From NCBI GenBank assembly GCA_001661245.1, contig KV454011.1:220525-284524 (forward strand): a stretch of 64,000 bases of DNA, written 5' to 3'. Position 1 is the first letter of the stretch, and each line of letters begins with the position of its first letter. Below are positions 32,600-41,752 of this stretch, piece by piece. The notes under the pieces are model-generated. The model was not told the DNA's origin, searched no databases, and saw nothing but the letters and a program-made list of their open reading frames with translations. The position numbers were made by a program, and so were the translations under genes. This DNA comes from Pachysolen tannophilus NRRL Y-2460. Lineage: Eukaryota > Ascomycota > Pichiomycetes > Alaninales > Pachysolenaceae.

Positions 32600-32936
32600 A
32601 CTGCCCAATTCTTGCTCTGTTCTTATTGAGACTAGAAATAATTATTAAAATCAACAACAGTTCAGCAGATTTTGTATCAAGTTGATGATGACAACTAAAA
32701 AAAAAAAAAAAAAAATTTCCAAAAAAAAACAACCAAAGTTGACACTTACCACACGACTGTTGGTTTCCATAAGTTTACCAACAGCAGCAGCGACGAGCAG
32801 TGACGAGCAACGACGAGCAACGACGAGCAACGACGACAACATCGACATCAATAATAACGGGGACAACTTTGTCGCTACAGCAGGACAAACCCCCTCTTTT
32901 TCCAAAAAAAAAAAAAAAACAAACAAACAAATTCAC
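32600..32936. other. Region between SEC66 and unknown gene, with minisatellite
   Basis: 337 bp. It includes an A-run (32697-32715), a GC-richer decamer minisatellite (32791-32840) and another A-run (32906-32920). No gene is called, as the overlapping frames are low-complexity shadows. Confidence 0.55.
32791..32840. repeat. 10-bp minisatellite, five units
   Basis: Five successive decamers of the form CGACGAGCAA (units 1, 2 and 5 are variants, units 3 and 4 identical). It stands out from the AT-rich surroundings. Confidence 0.85.
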
Positions 32937-33977
32937 TCATAAAAAAATTTTCCATTTGCTATATATGAAAATATTATCCTGATCACTTTTTTCGATCAAT
33001 TTTTTCCCACTTCCCAAGTAAATTTCTTTGAAACATAAGCTACCAATATCTTGAAACACTTTGCTATGATGGATATTGTCTCTGACTTTATTCAAAATCA
33101 CAGTTTCGACTTTAAAATCTTTCATGTCCACGATACGAGCAACGTATAAGAAGCTATTAATTTTTTGTAAAGATCTAATAAGATGAGTTGGTTTATGTGT
33201 TGACAAAAATTGATCTGTCGGTACTTCTATATGATTAAAATTCTTTGCATTGTACCAACTTGTTACTGATTGTACATCTTTAAATAATTGTCTTGATAAT
33301 GAATTTTCCAATTGGAAAACTGGGTAGTTACTATTGATATATGCCGGTATTACTGTTTCTCTATTTTTACCGTTAAAATTATCAATTGGCAACAATGAAT
33401 CTCCATTTTCTATATCTTGTTCCGTTTTAAAATACAGCACTTCATTAACTATTTTCGGTAATAAAGTAGATAATTTATTTGCAAAGATTTCTTTGGGCAC
33501 AACGGGAAGTTTCTCATTGCTCATAATGTTACTTAAATTTTTCGATTTTTTAGTAATTTCACTCAACGATATCCTGGGAGAAACCGCCGCTTGAGATATA
33601 CTGGATCCAGAGCCAGATAAATTCAGAACTGGATACTCACTGGGTTTAGTCATGAAATTAGATACTTTTTGTGTATTTGATATTGGAGTCAATGGAGTAT
33701 ACATATGCTCAGGCTCCACCATCATATCCCTATCTTTGAAAACATTGAATTTCCTCTTTCTACCCCTAGTAACAGCTTGATCATCAAGATCCTCTACTTT
33801 CCTAAGTGAATTCTCATTTATTAATTTAGATATCCTTGTGGCGCTAATCTTGTTAGACCGATTTTTGGTACTGTAACCTTTTAATGCGTCATAAAATAAT
33901 GAGGAAGACGAACTCGAAAATGGAATAAAATCAGTGACCAGTGGATCACCCTCACCATTCTTGGACTTTGAATGCAT
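32937..33977 (-). CDS. Protein of unknown function with CDK-type sites
   Basis: I do not recognise this protein. From the ATG at 33977 it has 346 aa. The N-terminal half is Ser/Lys-rich and likely disordered, with a basic GRKRKF patch (about 75-80) that could be a nuclear signal. Minimal CDK sites occur in TPLTP and VSPR. The C-terminal half (from about 165) looks folded, with regular hydrophobic spacing and Trp/Tyr residues (SVTSWYNAKNF, YSKWKIF at the end). No signal peptide or membrane segment. A fast-evolving nuclear or cell-cycle protein is a reasonable guess, but function is not assigned. It runs in the same direction as SEC66 and is divergent from MRPL10. Confidence 0.75.
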   Translation of the reverse strand: MHSKSKNGEGDPLVTDFIPFSSSSSSLFYDALKGYSTKNRSNKISATRISKLINENSLRKVEDLDDQAVTRGRKRKFNVFKDRDMMVEPEHMYTPLTPISNTQKVSNFMTKPSEYPVLNLSGSGSSISQAAVSPRISLSEITKKSKNLSNIMSNEKLPVVPKEIFANKLSTLLPKIVNEVLYFKTEQDIENGDSLLPIDNFNGKNRETVIPAYINSNYPVFQLENSLSRQLFKDVQSVTSWYNAKNFNHIEVPTDQFLSTHKPTHLIRSLQKINSFLYVARIVDMKDFKVETVILNKVRDNIHHSKVFQDIGSLCFKEIYLGSGKKLIEKSDQDNIFIYSKWKIFL

Positions 33978-34376
33978 TTTATACCAGCCCAAAGGTAACC
34001 CAATAGTACAAATCTAGTCCTATTACAAATATTTATATATTTATATTTTTATTTATATATAAAAATAAATACAACAATTGGAATGTGATTGCCCTTTTTC
34101 AGAAAACAAAAACAAAAAAAAAAAAAAAAAAAAAAAAAAACATCCAAAGAGGTAGTGTTCACAACAAACAAAAACCTAAAACTGAAGTTACGTTTACCAA
34201 ACACGACCAGTTTATTAATTTTTTTGCGGACGAAAACTTTTACGGTGAATTTGTTGAAACCTATTGAACCAAACAAGAGTATATAAAATATATATTTATA
34301 TATATGTATATTGCTGTGTATCAGGTAGTTGTGGTTGAAAGAGAGGTGGTTTATTTCAGTAATAGGTGATAAGAAA
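33978..34376. other. Divergent promoter region before MRPL10
   Basis: 399 bp shared by the unknown gene (leftward) and MRPL10 (rightward). It contains an A-run at about 34113-34140 and alternating TA stretches. No gene. Confidence 0.6.
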
Positions 34377-35276
34377 ATGTTTTCTTTGTTTTCATTTAGA
34401 ACTTTGTTTAGGAATAACTTGAGCAGTAAGCAGCGGTTAATTGTTCCTAATAGATGTATATCTTTATTATCTGAATTACATCCTTCACCGGGTTCTTTTA
34501 AGACTCAAAAAAGAGTTGGTAGGGGTCCAGGTTCAGGGTTAGGAAAGACTTCTGGAAGAGGTCAGAAAGGTCAGAAGGCGAGAGAGGCAATAAGGCCTTG
34601 GTTTGAAGGTGGTCAAACTCCAATTTATAAATTATTTCCAAAGAGAGGTTTTATTAGACATCAGAAAAAAGATTTAAACGAAGTTAAACTTATTAGAATT
34701 TATAAATTTATTAAAGAAGGTAGATTACAATTGGAAGAAGGAGAGACTTTAACTATGGCGAAGATGAAAGAATGTGGAATAATTACAGGGACAATGAAGG
34801 ATGGGGTTGTCATTGTTGGAGATGGTAAAGATGTATATGATTTACCAATTAAGATTGAAGCAACTAAAGCCACTGGACCAGCTATTGAATGTATTGAAAG
34901 AAATGGTGGAGAGTTTACTTCTAGGTATTTTTCTTCAATTTCTTATAGAGCCCACCACTCTCCAAGTTGGTTTTTAAGGAAAAGAGGTTATTTACCATTA
35001 TTATCAAGACCTATTGCTAGAAGAGATATATTATTTTATAATTCAGAGGCAAGAAGAGGATATTTATACAAGGAAAAATTGGCAAAAGGAGATCTTAGTG
35101 ATGATCAAGTAGATACTCAAGAGCTCAAGAAAACTATAGTAGGTACTTCAGGTACTAAGAAACTGAAAAAACCAATTTTATATCAGCAGTTGGACAAAGT
35201 TTTAGAGTCTAATGATAGCAAGTGTACTAAAGGGTTTGAATCGAGTAAAGTGATTTCATTCAAGGACTTAAACTAA
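34377..35276 (+). CDS. MRPL10: Mitochondrial ribosomal protein uL15m
   Basis: Large-subunit mitoribosome protein of the bacterial L15 family. A basic presequence (residues 1-35) precedes the L15 core: LHPSPGSFKTQKRVGRGPGS, then GKTSGRGQKGQKAR and FEGGQTPIYKLFPKRGF. A C-terminal mitochondrial extension follows. Length is 299 aa from the ATG at 34377 (S. cerevisiae 322). A longer TTG-initiated frame was not used. Confidence 0.94.
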   Translation: MFSLFSFRTLFRNNLSSKQRLIVPNRCISLLSELHPSPGSFKTQKRVGRGPGSGLGKTSGRGQKGQKAREAIRPWFEGGQTPIYKLFPKRGFIRHQKKDLNEVKLIRIYKFIKEGRLQLEEGETLTMAKMKECGIITGTMKDGVVIVGDGKDVYDLPIKIEATKATGPAIECIERNGGEFTSRYFSSISYRAHHSPSWFLRKRGYLPLLSRPIARRDILFYNSEARRGYLYKEKLAKGDLSDDQVDTQELKKTIVGTSGTKKLKKPILYQQLDKVLESNDSKCTKGFESSKVISFKDLN

Positions 35277-35436
35277 GATATATGTCAAGAAATAAAAGAA
35301 ATGAAAAGATAAAAAAAGAAAAACAATTTTATAACATGTAAATAAATATGAATCATTTTTTTTATTTTTATTTTATTTTTTTGCTTCAAGTAAAATTTTT
35401 TGTAGGACAACTAGCATGATTTAGTTTATACTATTA

Positions 35437-36180
35437 TTAATGGGTCAAATTTACTGCTTTACCAGGTTCCCAATTTTTAATAGCGTTTTCTATATTAAAC
35501 CAATATTTCAATTTAACAGTTTCTAAAGCTGCATCTTCATAATTTTTTTCTTTAAAAAGTTGATCTAATTTCTTTTCAGTATTTGCTATTCTTTCATCAT
35601 TTGAAATTTTTAATTGATTTAATTCTTCTTCATTAGATATATTTTCTAATTCTTCATGGATTTCCAAAATTTGCATTAATAATGATTTATCTTTAAATTG
35701 ATAATCTTTTGTTGAATCATCATCATTTAAATCGATATTCGCATTTTTTTTCAATAAGAATTGAGCTCTTTTAAGAGATGAAGTTAATGTAGAGTAAGCT
35801 TTATTTATTATCATTGAAGTTTGATCAGCTTGTTCTTCTGGAGAAGATGAAGTTAATTGGACTGATCCATGTAAAATATCAGGATGATTTTCTTGTTGTA
35901 ATGTTCTATATTCTTTTCTTAATTTTTTCAAATCAATTAAAAATGGACTTCCCAGGGACCCATTAGGAAAAGTATTTGGGAATAATTTATAATAATCTAT
36001 AATTTCTTGTTGTTTTTCATTAGTACTGCTACCGTTACCTGCATTCGAACTCGAATTTGAATTTGAATGATTAAATCGAACCAATTGAACTATTATTGGA
36101 GAAATAATTGGTCCAGAGATTGAAAACCTCGTGCCTCGACATACAGCTTTCAAACTTGAATTTATGAATAACATTACCAT
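35437..36180 (-). CDS. JAC1: Mitochondrial J-protein co-chaperone Jac1 (HscB)
   Basis: J-protein that delivers the Isu1 Fe-S scaffold to the Hsp70 Ssq1 in the matrix. The N-terminus is basic and Ser/Asn-rich (presequence, residues 1-55). The J-domain starts at YYKLFPNTFP and has the essential HPD at His99-Asp101. The C-terminal HscB helical domain (about 160-240) has LKYWFNIENAIKNWEPGK. Length is 247 aa against 184 in S. cerevisiae, the excess lying in low-complexity presequence and a loop near 150. Intact. It lies upstream of the broken TOM5 in the same orientation. Confidence 0.92.
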   Translation of the reverse strand: MVMLFINSSLKAVCRGTRFSISGPIISPIIVQLVRFNHSNSNSSSNAGNGSSTNEKQQEIIDYYKLFPNTFPNGSLGSPFLIDLKKLRKEYRTLQQENHPDILHGSVQLTSSSPEEQADQTSMIINKAYSTLTSSLKRAQFLLKKNANIDLNDDDSTKDYQFKDKSLLMQILEIHEELENISNEEELNQLKISNDERIANTEKKLDQLFKEKNYEDAALETVKLKYWFNIENAIKNWEPGKAVNLTH

Positions 36181-36758
36181 TTACTACTATAATATGCAAC
36201 TCTTCTTTCTTTCTTTCTTTTTGTCCCCCTAGTAAAATTCAATAATACCACCGAAAAGATAACCCAAGACTTCTTAATAAAAATATACCAAAGTATTTAG
36301 AATCACAATTAATTGAACTCACTTTGGAAAATAAAAACAAACAATTTAAAACTTTTCAATCCCGATTTTTCCAAATATATACCAATTGTAAAAGGTCATC
36401 CATCCAACTTATTCTCCATAATTATATATATATAGTTATATATAATTATGGGAGGATATTTTGATACAATCCAAACTACCTACGAAAATTAATATTATTT
36501 AAAATGAAAAGTTTCGTAAAAGAGTTTTATTATAATATATACAATCAACTAAGGAAAGGGTATATCTTATGAGAATCATCCATAATTTATACCGAAAACA
36601 CACACTCACACAAAGAAAAAACTTATAAACAAACTTTACCTTACCGCATTAGATTTTGATCTTTTAATTTCTGTACTAACAGTTTTTATTTTTATACCCT
36701 AACCTCATTCCACCTCTTTTTACACGATAAATATCTAAATATTCAACCTTTCAATTTT
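36181..36758. other. Region between JAC1 and the TOM5 remnants
   Basis: 578 bp: JAC1 promoter and the original TOM5 3' flank. A near-palindromic TATA-rich stretch lies at 36424-36449. A short frame beginning at an ATG near 36504 encodes about 22 residues and is not called. Confidence 0.5.
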
Positions 36759-36988
36759 TCAAAAACGTTTAATCAAACTGTTCAAACTGCATTTGCAATT
36801 GCTGCTGCGTTATGGTTAGGTAAGTACATACAATTTTTTTTTTTTTTTTTTTTTTTTTGGCTATTTACTAACTTAAGTTTTTTTTTTTATTTTGAGTAGT
36901 TCCAAGTTTAATTCACTTTGCTAAGAGTATATTCTTGATGCTTTTTCTTCTCTTCTTCCGAAGGAGCTTGACCTGGACCACCAAACAT
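36759..36988 (-). pseudogene. TOM5: TOM5 locus, N-terminal half and tail (interrupted)
   Basis: The small import-pore subunit of the TOM complex, split as sequenced. On the minus strand 36988-36926 encodes MFGGPGQAPSEEEKKKHQEY plus Thr, matching the acidic Tom5 N-terminus (S. cerevisiae begins MFGLPQQEVSEEEKRAHQE). It then runs into a nonsense stretch (LSKVN, stop). The expected membrane helix is absent downstream on this strand and is found inverted on the plus strand at 36768-36925. The minus-strand codons at 36767-36759 (Arg-Phe-stop) fit as the original C-terminus. With the inner segment flipped the product would be 49 aa (S. cerevisiae 50). No intact Tom5 can be made from this arrangement. 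Confidence 0.85.
36768..36925 (+). pseudogene. TOM5: Inverted TOM5 segment: TM half with intron
   Basis: The plus strand encodes the Tom5 transmembrane half. Exon part 36768-36819 reads FNQTVQTAFAIAAALWL, the 80-nt intron is 36820-36899 (donor GTAAGT, TACTAAC at 36866-36872, acceptor GTAG), and exon part 36900-36925 gives VPSLIHFAK. This aligns with the S. cerevisiae Tom5 TM region (KQAAYVAAFLWVSPMIWHLV). It has no ATG on this strand and no nearby stop after FAK. Both ends are in phase with the minus-strand pieces, so this is a 158-bp inversion inside the gene (breakpoints uncertain by 2-3 bp). Confidence 0.82.
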
Positions 36989-37376
36989 TTTTCTCCAATA
37001 TATAACTTTTCCCTATATATATATATATATATATATAAATATATATCAATCAAAAAACAGCAAGTTTAAGATTGATTTTAATTTAATGTATTGAATATAT
37101 AAGAATGTGATCTTCTTGTTGTTCTTCTTCCTTTCTTTCTTTTTTTCTATGTGTTGAAAATGAACAATTTTTAGTCAAAAAAATTGGAAAAAATCTAATA
37201 ACTTAATGACACGTAAAATGGGTTGCACAAAGTTGGCAGATCAAGTACAATTTTTTTTAGTTTTTTTGTTTTTTTCTTTTTTAAGGCCTGTTAAAAAAAA
37301 ATTTGAAAGCGGTTGATGGACATAATAATAGTAATAACAAATTGTTTAATTATTGGAATTAATTAATCTATCGATA
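36989..37376. promoter_or_regulatory. Divergent promoter, TOM5 (broken) and SPN1
   Basis: 388 bp with an alternating TA tract at 37014-37037, directly 5' of the TOM5 ATG, and T-runs before SPN1. No gene. Confidence 0.5.
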
Positions 37377-38775
37377 ATGTCGCAGGAGGAGGAGAAATTA
37401 TATCATGAGGAGATAGAGGTTGATGAGTCTAATAGTGGGGAAAATTTAATTAGTGAAGATAAACCTGGGGATTTAGGAGAAACAAATACTGAAGTTACAG
37501 ATGCTAAAGATACAGATGCTAAAGTTACAGATGCCGCTGATGAAGCCGAGGAGGCTGAAGAAGCTGGAGAAGCTGGAGAAGTTTCTGTGCTGAATGGCGA
37601 TCATAATGATAATAACGACGATAATGATGACGATGACGATGATGATGATTTTTCAGATTTATCCGATATTGATGAGAATGAGCTTCCAGCAGCTTATTTA
37701 GCTGATAAGGAACTTCTTAAATTAAGTAGACACAAGAGGAAAACCGATGATTCAAGAGAAGATGAGACCAATAGTGATAGAATTAATGAAGATCAATCAA
37801 GAGCAAAGGAAAAGAAAAGAGCTAAAAATAGAAGAACTGATGTTGAAGAAGAATTTAAAGATTCTGCACCTTTAATTGAAAATGAAGATGAATTAACTAA
37901 GAAAAGAAGATTATTGGAAGAAAAAATAGGATATGGCATTGAAAAATAAGACAGTTAAAAGAAGAAAAGGTGAAGATGATATTGATTCTATGCAAGATGA
38001 AGCAATTTCACGTTTAAGAGATGCAATGAGAGAAGCTGCTTATAAAGATGCAGATTGTGTTAATAATGGTCAACCAGCAATAAATAAACTTTCATTATTA
38101 TCTACAGTAAGAGATGTACTTTTACGTGCTAATTTGGCTGATTCAATACTTGATAATAATTTATTAGAAAGTGTTCGACTTTGGTTAGAACCACTTCCTG
38201 ATGCATCATTACCAGCTTATGAAATTCAAAGAACATTAATAGAAGCATTACCACAACTTCCTATTAAAACTATACATTTAAGAGAAAGTGGATTAGGTAA
38301 AGTTATGATTTTTTATCAAAAATCTAAAAGAGTTGAACCTAATTTAAAAAGAATTTGTGAAAAATTAATTGGTGATTGGACAAGAGCTATAATGGGGAGA
38401 TCTGATAATTATAGAGATAAATCTATTAAACAAGTTGATTATAGTTATTTCAAACATAAGGCAGATATTCCAACACAAGCTAGAACTCAACAAATTGTCA
38501 ATGCCAATAAATCCTTGTACGAAGAAAGTGCTGCAAGAAGAAATAGAGCAGCTGCTCCAGCTGCAAGAACAACAGCTTATAAAGTTGCTCCAAGAGCTAA
38601 TCTTGCTGGTATTAATAGTAGAAATAAAAGAACATTACCCTCTGGAGTTGGTACTGCATTAAATAAAGATGAAAGATTCAAATCATTAAGTCAAAGATTA
38701 CATTCTATGGGTATTAAAAAGAAAGGAGCTAAAAAAGGTGGGGTTAGTATTGAAGGTAAAGGCATATCTATGTAA
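37377..38775 (+). CDS. SPN1: Transcription elongation factor Spn1/Iws1, frameshifted
   Basis: Spt6-binding elongation factor. The 5' frame from ATG 37377 encodes an acidic Asp/Glu-rich region and RRLLEEKIG, then stops at 37949. The conserved core continues in the +1 frame ([16 protein letters not shown], then the TFIIS N-like domain with [35 protein letters not shown] and GRSDNYRDK) to 38775. Removing one G of the GG at 37929-37930 joins the frames as EEKIDMALKNK, the expected sequence at this site. The whole would be 465 aa (S. cerevisiae 410). Spn1 is essential in S. cerevisiae, so an assembly indel is the first suspect. The site does not resemble known +1 recoding sites (CTT AGG C, GCG AGT T). 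Confidence 0.88.
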
Positions 38776-38816
38776 TTTATATTACAATATTTAAGTGATA
38801 ATTTTTTTTTTCCTTC

Positions 38817-38844
38817 TTTCTTTCTTTCTTTCTTTCTTTCTTTC
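38817..38844. repeat. (TTTC)7 microsatellite
   Basis: Seven tandem TTTC units in the SPN1-RPS23 convergent intergenic region. Confidence 0.9.
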
Positions 38845-38997
38845 CAAAACAATTATAATATATATATCTTAATATATTAAACTATATGATAGTAATAATA
38901 ATAATTAAAAAAACAAAAAAAAATTTTTTTCTTCTCTTTTTTTTTCAATCTTATTATTCAAGAGAACAACAATAGTAATAATAATAATAACAACAAC

Positions 38998-39435
38998 TTA
39001 TGATCTTGGCTTTTCCTTCTTCTCTTTCCAAAGAGCTAATAATGAAACACCTGAAACTTTAACAACCTTGAATCTAACACCTGGAATATCACCCTTAGCC
39101 TTACCTCTTCTACCGAAACCTGCTAATAAGACTTCATCATTTTCATCGACAAAGTTCAAACAACCATCGTTTGGAACAAAGGCAGTAACTCTCTTACCGT
39201 TCTTGATCAATTGGACTCTAACACATTTTCTAATAGCAGAGTTTGGTTGTTTTGATTCAATACCAATTTTTTCTAAAACAATACCTTTAGCATGGGAAGA
39301 ACCACCAAATGGAGAAGATTTAAAAGCAGTACCCAATAATCTGGATTTATATGATTGATCCGCCCATCTGTTATTACGACGGTGGACTCTTAACTTTCTA
39401 GCAGAGTTGATACCTCTTGGTTTACCGTTACCCAT
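38998..39435 (-). CDS. RPS23: 40S ribosomal protein uS12 (Rps23)
   Basis: Decoding-centre protein of the small subunit, 145 aa as in S. cerevisiae and nearly identical over its length. It has [20 protein letters not shown], the hydroxylated proline in VPNDGCLN, and the C-terminus [14 protein letters not shown]. Residue 3 is Asn where S. cerevisiae has Lys. The coding sequence is uninterrupted here, whereas the S. cerevisiae genes carry an intron. Confidence 0.98.
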   Translation of the reverse strand: MGNGKPRGINSARKLRVHRRNNRWADQSYKSRLLGTAFKSSPFGGSSHAKGIVLEKIGIESKQPNSAIRKCVRVQLIKNGKRVTAFVPNDGCLNFVDENDEVLLAGFGRRGKAKGDIPGVRFKVVKVSGVSLLALWKEKKEKPRS

Positions 39436-39964
39436 CTTGAAATTATTCTATATATATATATATAATATTCAATATATAAAAAGATATATATAAAAATTAA
39501 TGAAAAAAATTATATTTACTTTTTTTTTTTCTTCTTTACTTTTTCTTCTTCTTCTCTCTTTACCTTGTTATGGATTGGAAGAATTTTTCATTTTTTTTTT
39601 TTCTTTTTCAGGGGCTTCGTAACGTACCATAAAAACCAGTAGTGCATTAATTGCAACATTAATTACCAGAAAAAACCCAAATTAGGAAAGAGGATAAGGT
39701 TAGCAAAAATGTGACTGGTATTATTTTAAGAAAGAAAGTCAAAAAAATAATTTCAAATTAGGGCTAAGAACCCCGGAAGGAAAAAGTAAAATTTTAAAAA
39801 CATTAGTAGTGTGTGGTAAACAAAAAAACCAATCGAAACCAAACCAAACACACTTCTTTTGGTTTTCTTTTTTCGGAAACATTGTGTTGGTGCCGCACTA
39901 CCTTGTTTTGTACTATTAATTTTCTTTTTTTTTTTTTTAGGAGATACAACAGTTGAAGTGTTGT

Positions 39965-39995
<31 letters not shown>

Positions 39996-40032
39996 AGGAA
40001 CCATTGGCGGTTAATTTTTTTTTTTTGAAGTA
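39436..40032. promoter_or_regulatory. Divergent promoter, RPS23 and LisH/WD gene
   Basis: 597 bp. The RPS23 side has long C/T-rich tracts on the plus strand (39515-39615), typical of strong yeast promoters. The LisH/WD side has an alternating TA tract (39971-39995). No gene. Confidence 0.55.
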
Positions 40033-41586
40033 ATGACATTGGAGCAAAATGGTTTGGATGATCATATACAGCTACTTGTGGCCCAATATTTGCAGGCGAA
40101 CAGGCACACCAAGACTTTGAAGCAATTTGAGATAGAGGTGGATCGGCCTTTGAGTAGTCACTTGGCTGCTGAAGATGTCTGTGGTGTTGGCGGCAAGGCC
40201 ATTCTTGAAGAATCTTTGGAGTCAATTATTAGGGATAGGATGAATTTTATTAAGGCTGGAAGTACAGAGAGGGATATTTCAAATTTTAGTAATGAAATTC
40301 ATACACCTCTGCAGAAACTGTTGATAGAGAAAAATGGGTTAGAAATTTTAAAATGGACATTGCCCTATCCAAACAGGGTTGGTCAGATTGATGCTGGAAA
40401 TGGGAACTCATTGGTTATACACTCGTCTTTTGTCAAGATGAAGATTCTGTCACAAACGGTTTTTGTAGCTTTGTTTTCAATGTCAAATAAGACTTTACTT
40501 ATGATTGATTTAATAACGAAAACTCCATTGATGACATATTCAAACTTACATGGTAATAGTGTTGTTGGGAGAATTGCAATTGGAATAGATGGTACAAATT
40601 TTATTATTAGTTGTGGAATGGATGGGAAACTGATTTTATGTTCAATTGATGGAAATTATCAATTGGAAAAAATTTCTGAAATTCAATTACATCAAAGATT
40701 AGTTACATCTTTAAAATATCTTTATATTAATGATGAAGAATATTATTTATGTTCTATAGGGTGGGATTTTAAAGTTAAAGTGCACAAATTAAATGTGAAA
40801 AATGGAACTTGGGAAGTAATTGGTTATAATAGGTTATTAACAAATGGTACTTGTATGGAAACTTTTTGGTTCCCTACTTTTAATAATATAAAATACCCTC
40901 TCATCATTGTAGGAAGGTTAGACAGTTCATTATTATCATATTTTATTATAGATGAAAGGGATAAAAAATTGATTCAAATATGTTCATTATCCTTAAATGA
41001 TTCTGAATTTAATAATCATTCATTCCATCCAACTTCAATGGTAATTACGAAAACTACAGATAATAACAAGTTTTTAATTACAGTGGGTACAAATCATATA
41101 CCTTATATGAGAATTATAACAATATTACTACCAGATATACAAGAATTAATCAATGAAAATCCTATAATATCAAATGAACAAAATTCAATAATAATGCTGG
41201 ATATTTCTAAAAAATTATCACAAATTGCATTAACCTCTTCAAATGAACAATCTTTTGCAAATGCTTCATCAATACCAATAATAAGAAATATAACAGTGTC
41301 TAACCTAAATTCCCTTTCACCACAGGATAAATATTCTAATGGAATTATTATTTCTAGATCATCTTTAGGAAAAAATGGAATTTACATTCTGGGTGATGAT
41401 GGTAAGATTAGAGGTTTGGATTTAAAAGATGGTCATATCATAGAATTAAAGGGGAAAACTCACGAGGGAAGAATGAAATCAATGTTGTTAGGAGAAATAG
41501 ATGGAATTGGTGAAATAATAGTAAGCTGTGGCGCAATTGATAAAACCATTAAAATTTGGGAATGTGATTCTTTTGAACTAAATTGA
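40033..41586 (+). CDS. LisH / WD-repeat-like protein, unknown role
   Basis: I do not recognise the orthologue. It has 517 aa. A LisH-type helix pair is at about residues 7-40 (LDDHIQLLVAQYLQANRHTK). Weak WD-like repeats fill the rest, for example GMDGKLILCSIDGN, SIGWDFKVKVHKL, LGDDGKIRGLDLKDG and the clearer last blade SCGAIDKTIKIWECD. LisH plus propeller suggests a scaffold in a complex. It is not Pac1, Sif2, Taf5 or Gid7 as far as I can see. Intact, ATG 40033, no signal or membrane segments. Confidence 0.7.
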   Translation: MTLEQNGLDDHIQLLVAQYLQANRHTKTLKQFEIEVDRPLSSHLAAEDVCGVGGKAILEESLESIIRDRMNFIKAGSTERDISNFSNEIHTPLQKLLIEKNGLEILKWTLPYPNRVGQIDAGNGNSLVIHSSFVKMKILSQTVFVALFSMSNKTLLMIDLITKTPLMTYSNLHGNSVVGRIAIGIDGTNFIISCGMDGKLILCSIDGNYQLEKISEIQLHQRLVTSLKYLYINDEEYYLCSIGWDFKVKVHKLNVKNGTWEVIGYNRLLTNGTCMETFWFPTFNNIKYPLIIVGRLDSSLLSYFIIDERDKKLIQICSLSLNDSEFNNHSFHPTSMVITKTTDNNKFLITVGTNHIPYMRIITILLPDIQELINENPIISNEQNSIIMLDISKKLSQIALTSSNEQSFANASSIPIIRNITVSNLNSLSPQDKYSNGIIISRSSLGKNGIYILGDDGKIRGLDLKDGHIIELKGKTHEGRMKSMLLGEIDGIGEIIVSCGAIDKTIKIWECDSFELN

Positions 41587-41752
41587 TAAATTGTTTATCA
41601 AATTTTAAATTTGTAGTGCATTATCGTTCTACCGAAAGGAAAAAAAAAAAAAAAAGTATGATTTTTTGATATATTTAATATTTATTTAATTATTATTATT
41701 ATTTTACTTCTTTTTATTAGGTATTGTTTCTCGATAAACTTTAAAGAATACA

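Noticed and set aside
32651-32926. Minus-strand frame over the minisatellite
   Set aside because: It starts in a low-complexity Phe run, crosses poly-A tracts and has no similarity.
36820-36899. Reading the plus-strand TOM5 half as part of a different plus-strand gene
   Set aside because: No upstream ATG-bearing exon fits, and the aligned sequence across the intron matches Tom5, whose N-terminus lies next to it on the other strand.
37920-37950. Programmed +1 frameshift as the default explanation for SPN1
   Set aside because: The site lacks the known yeast +1 heptamers and has no obvious stimulator; an extra base is simpler.
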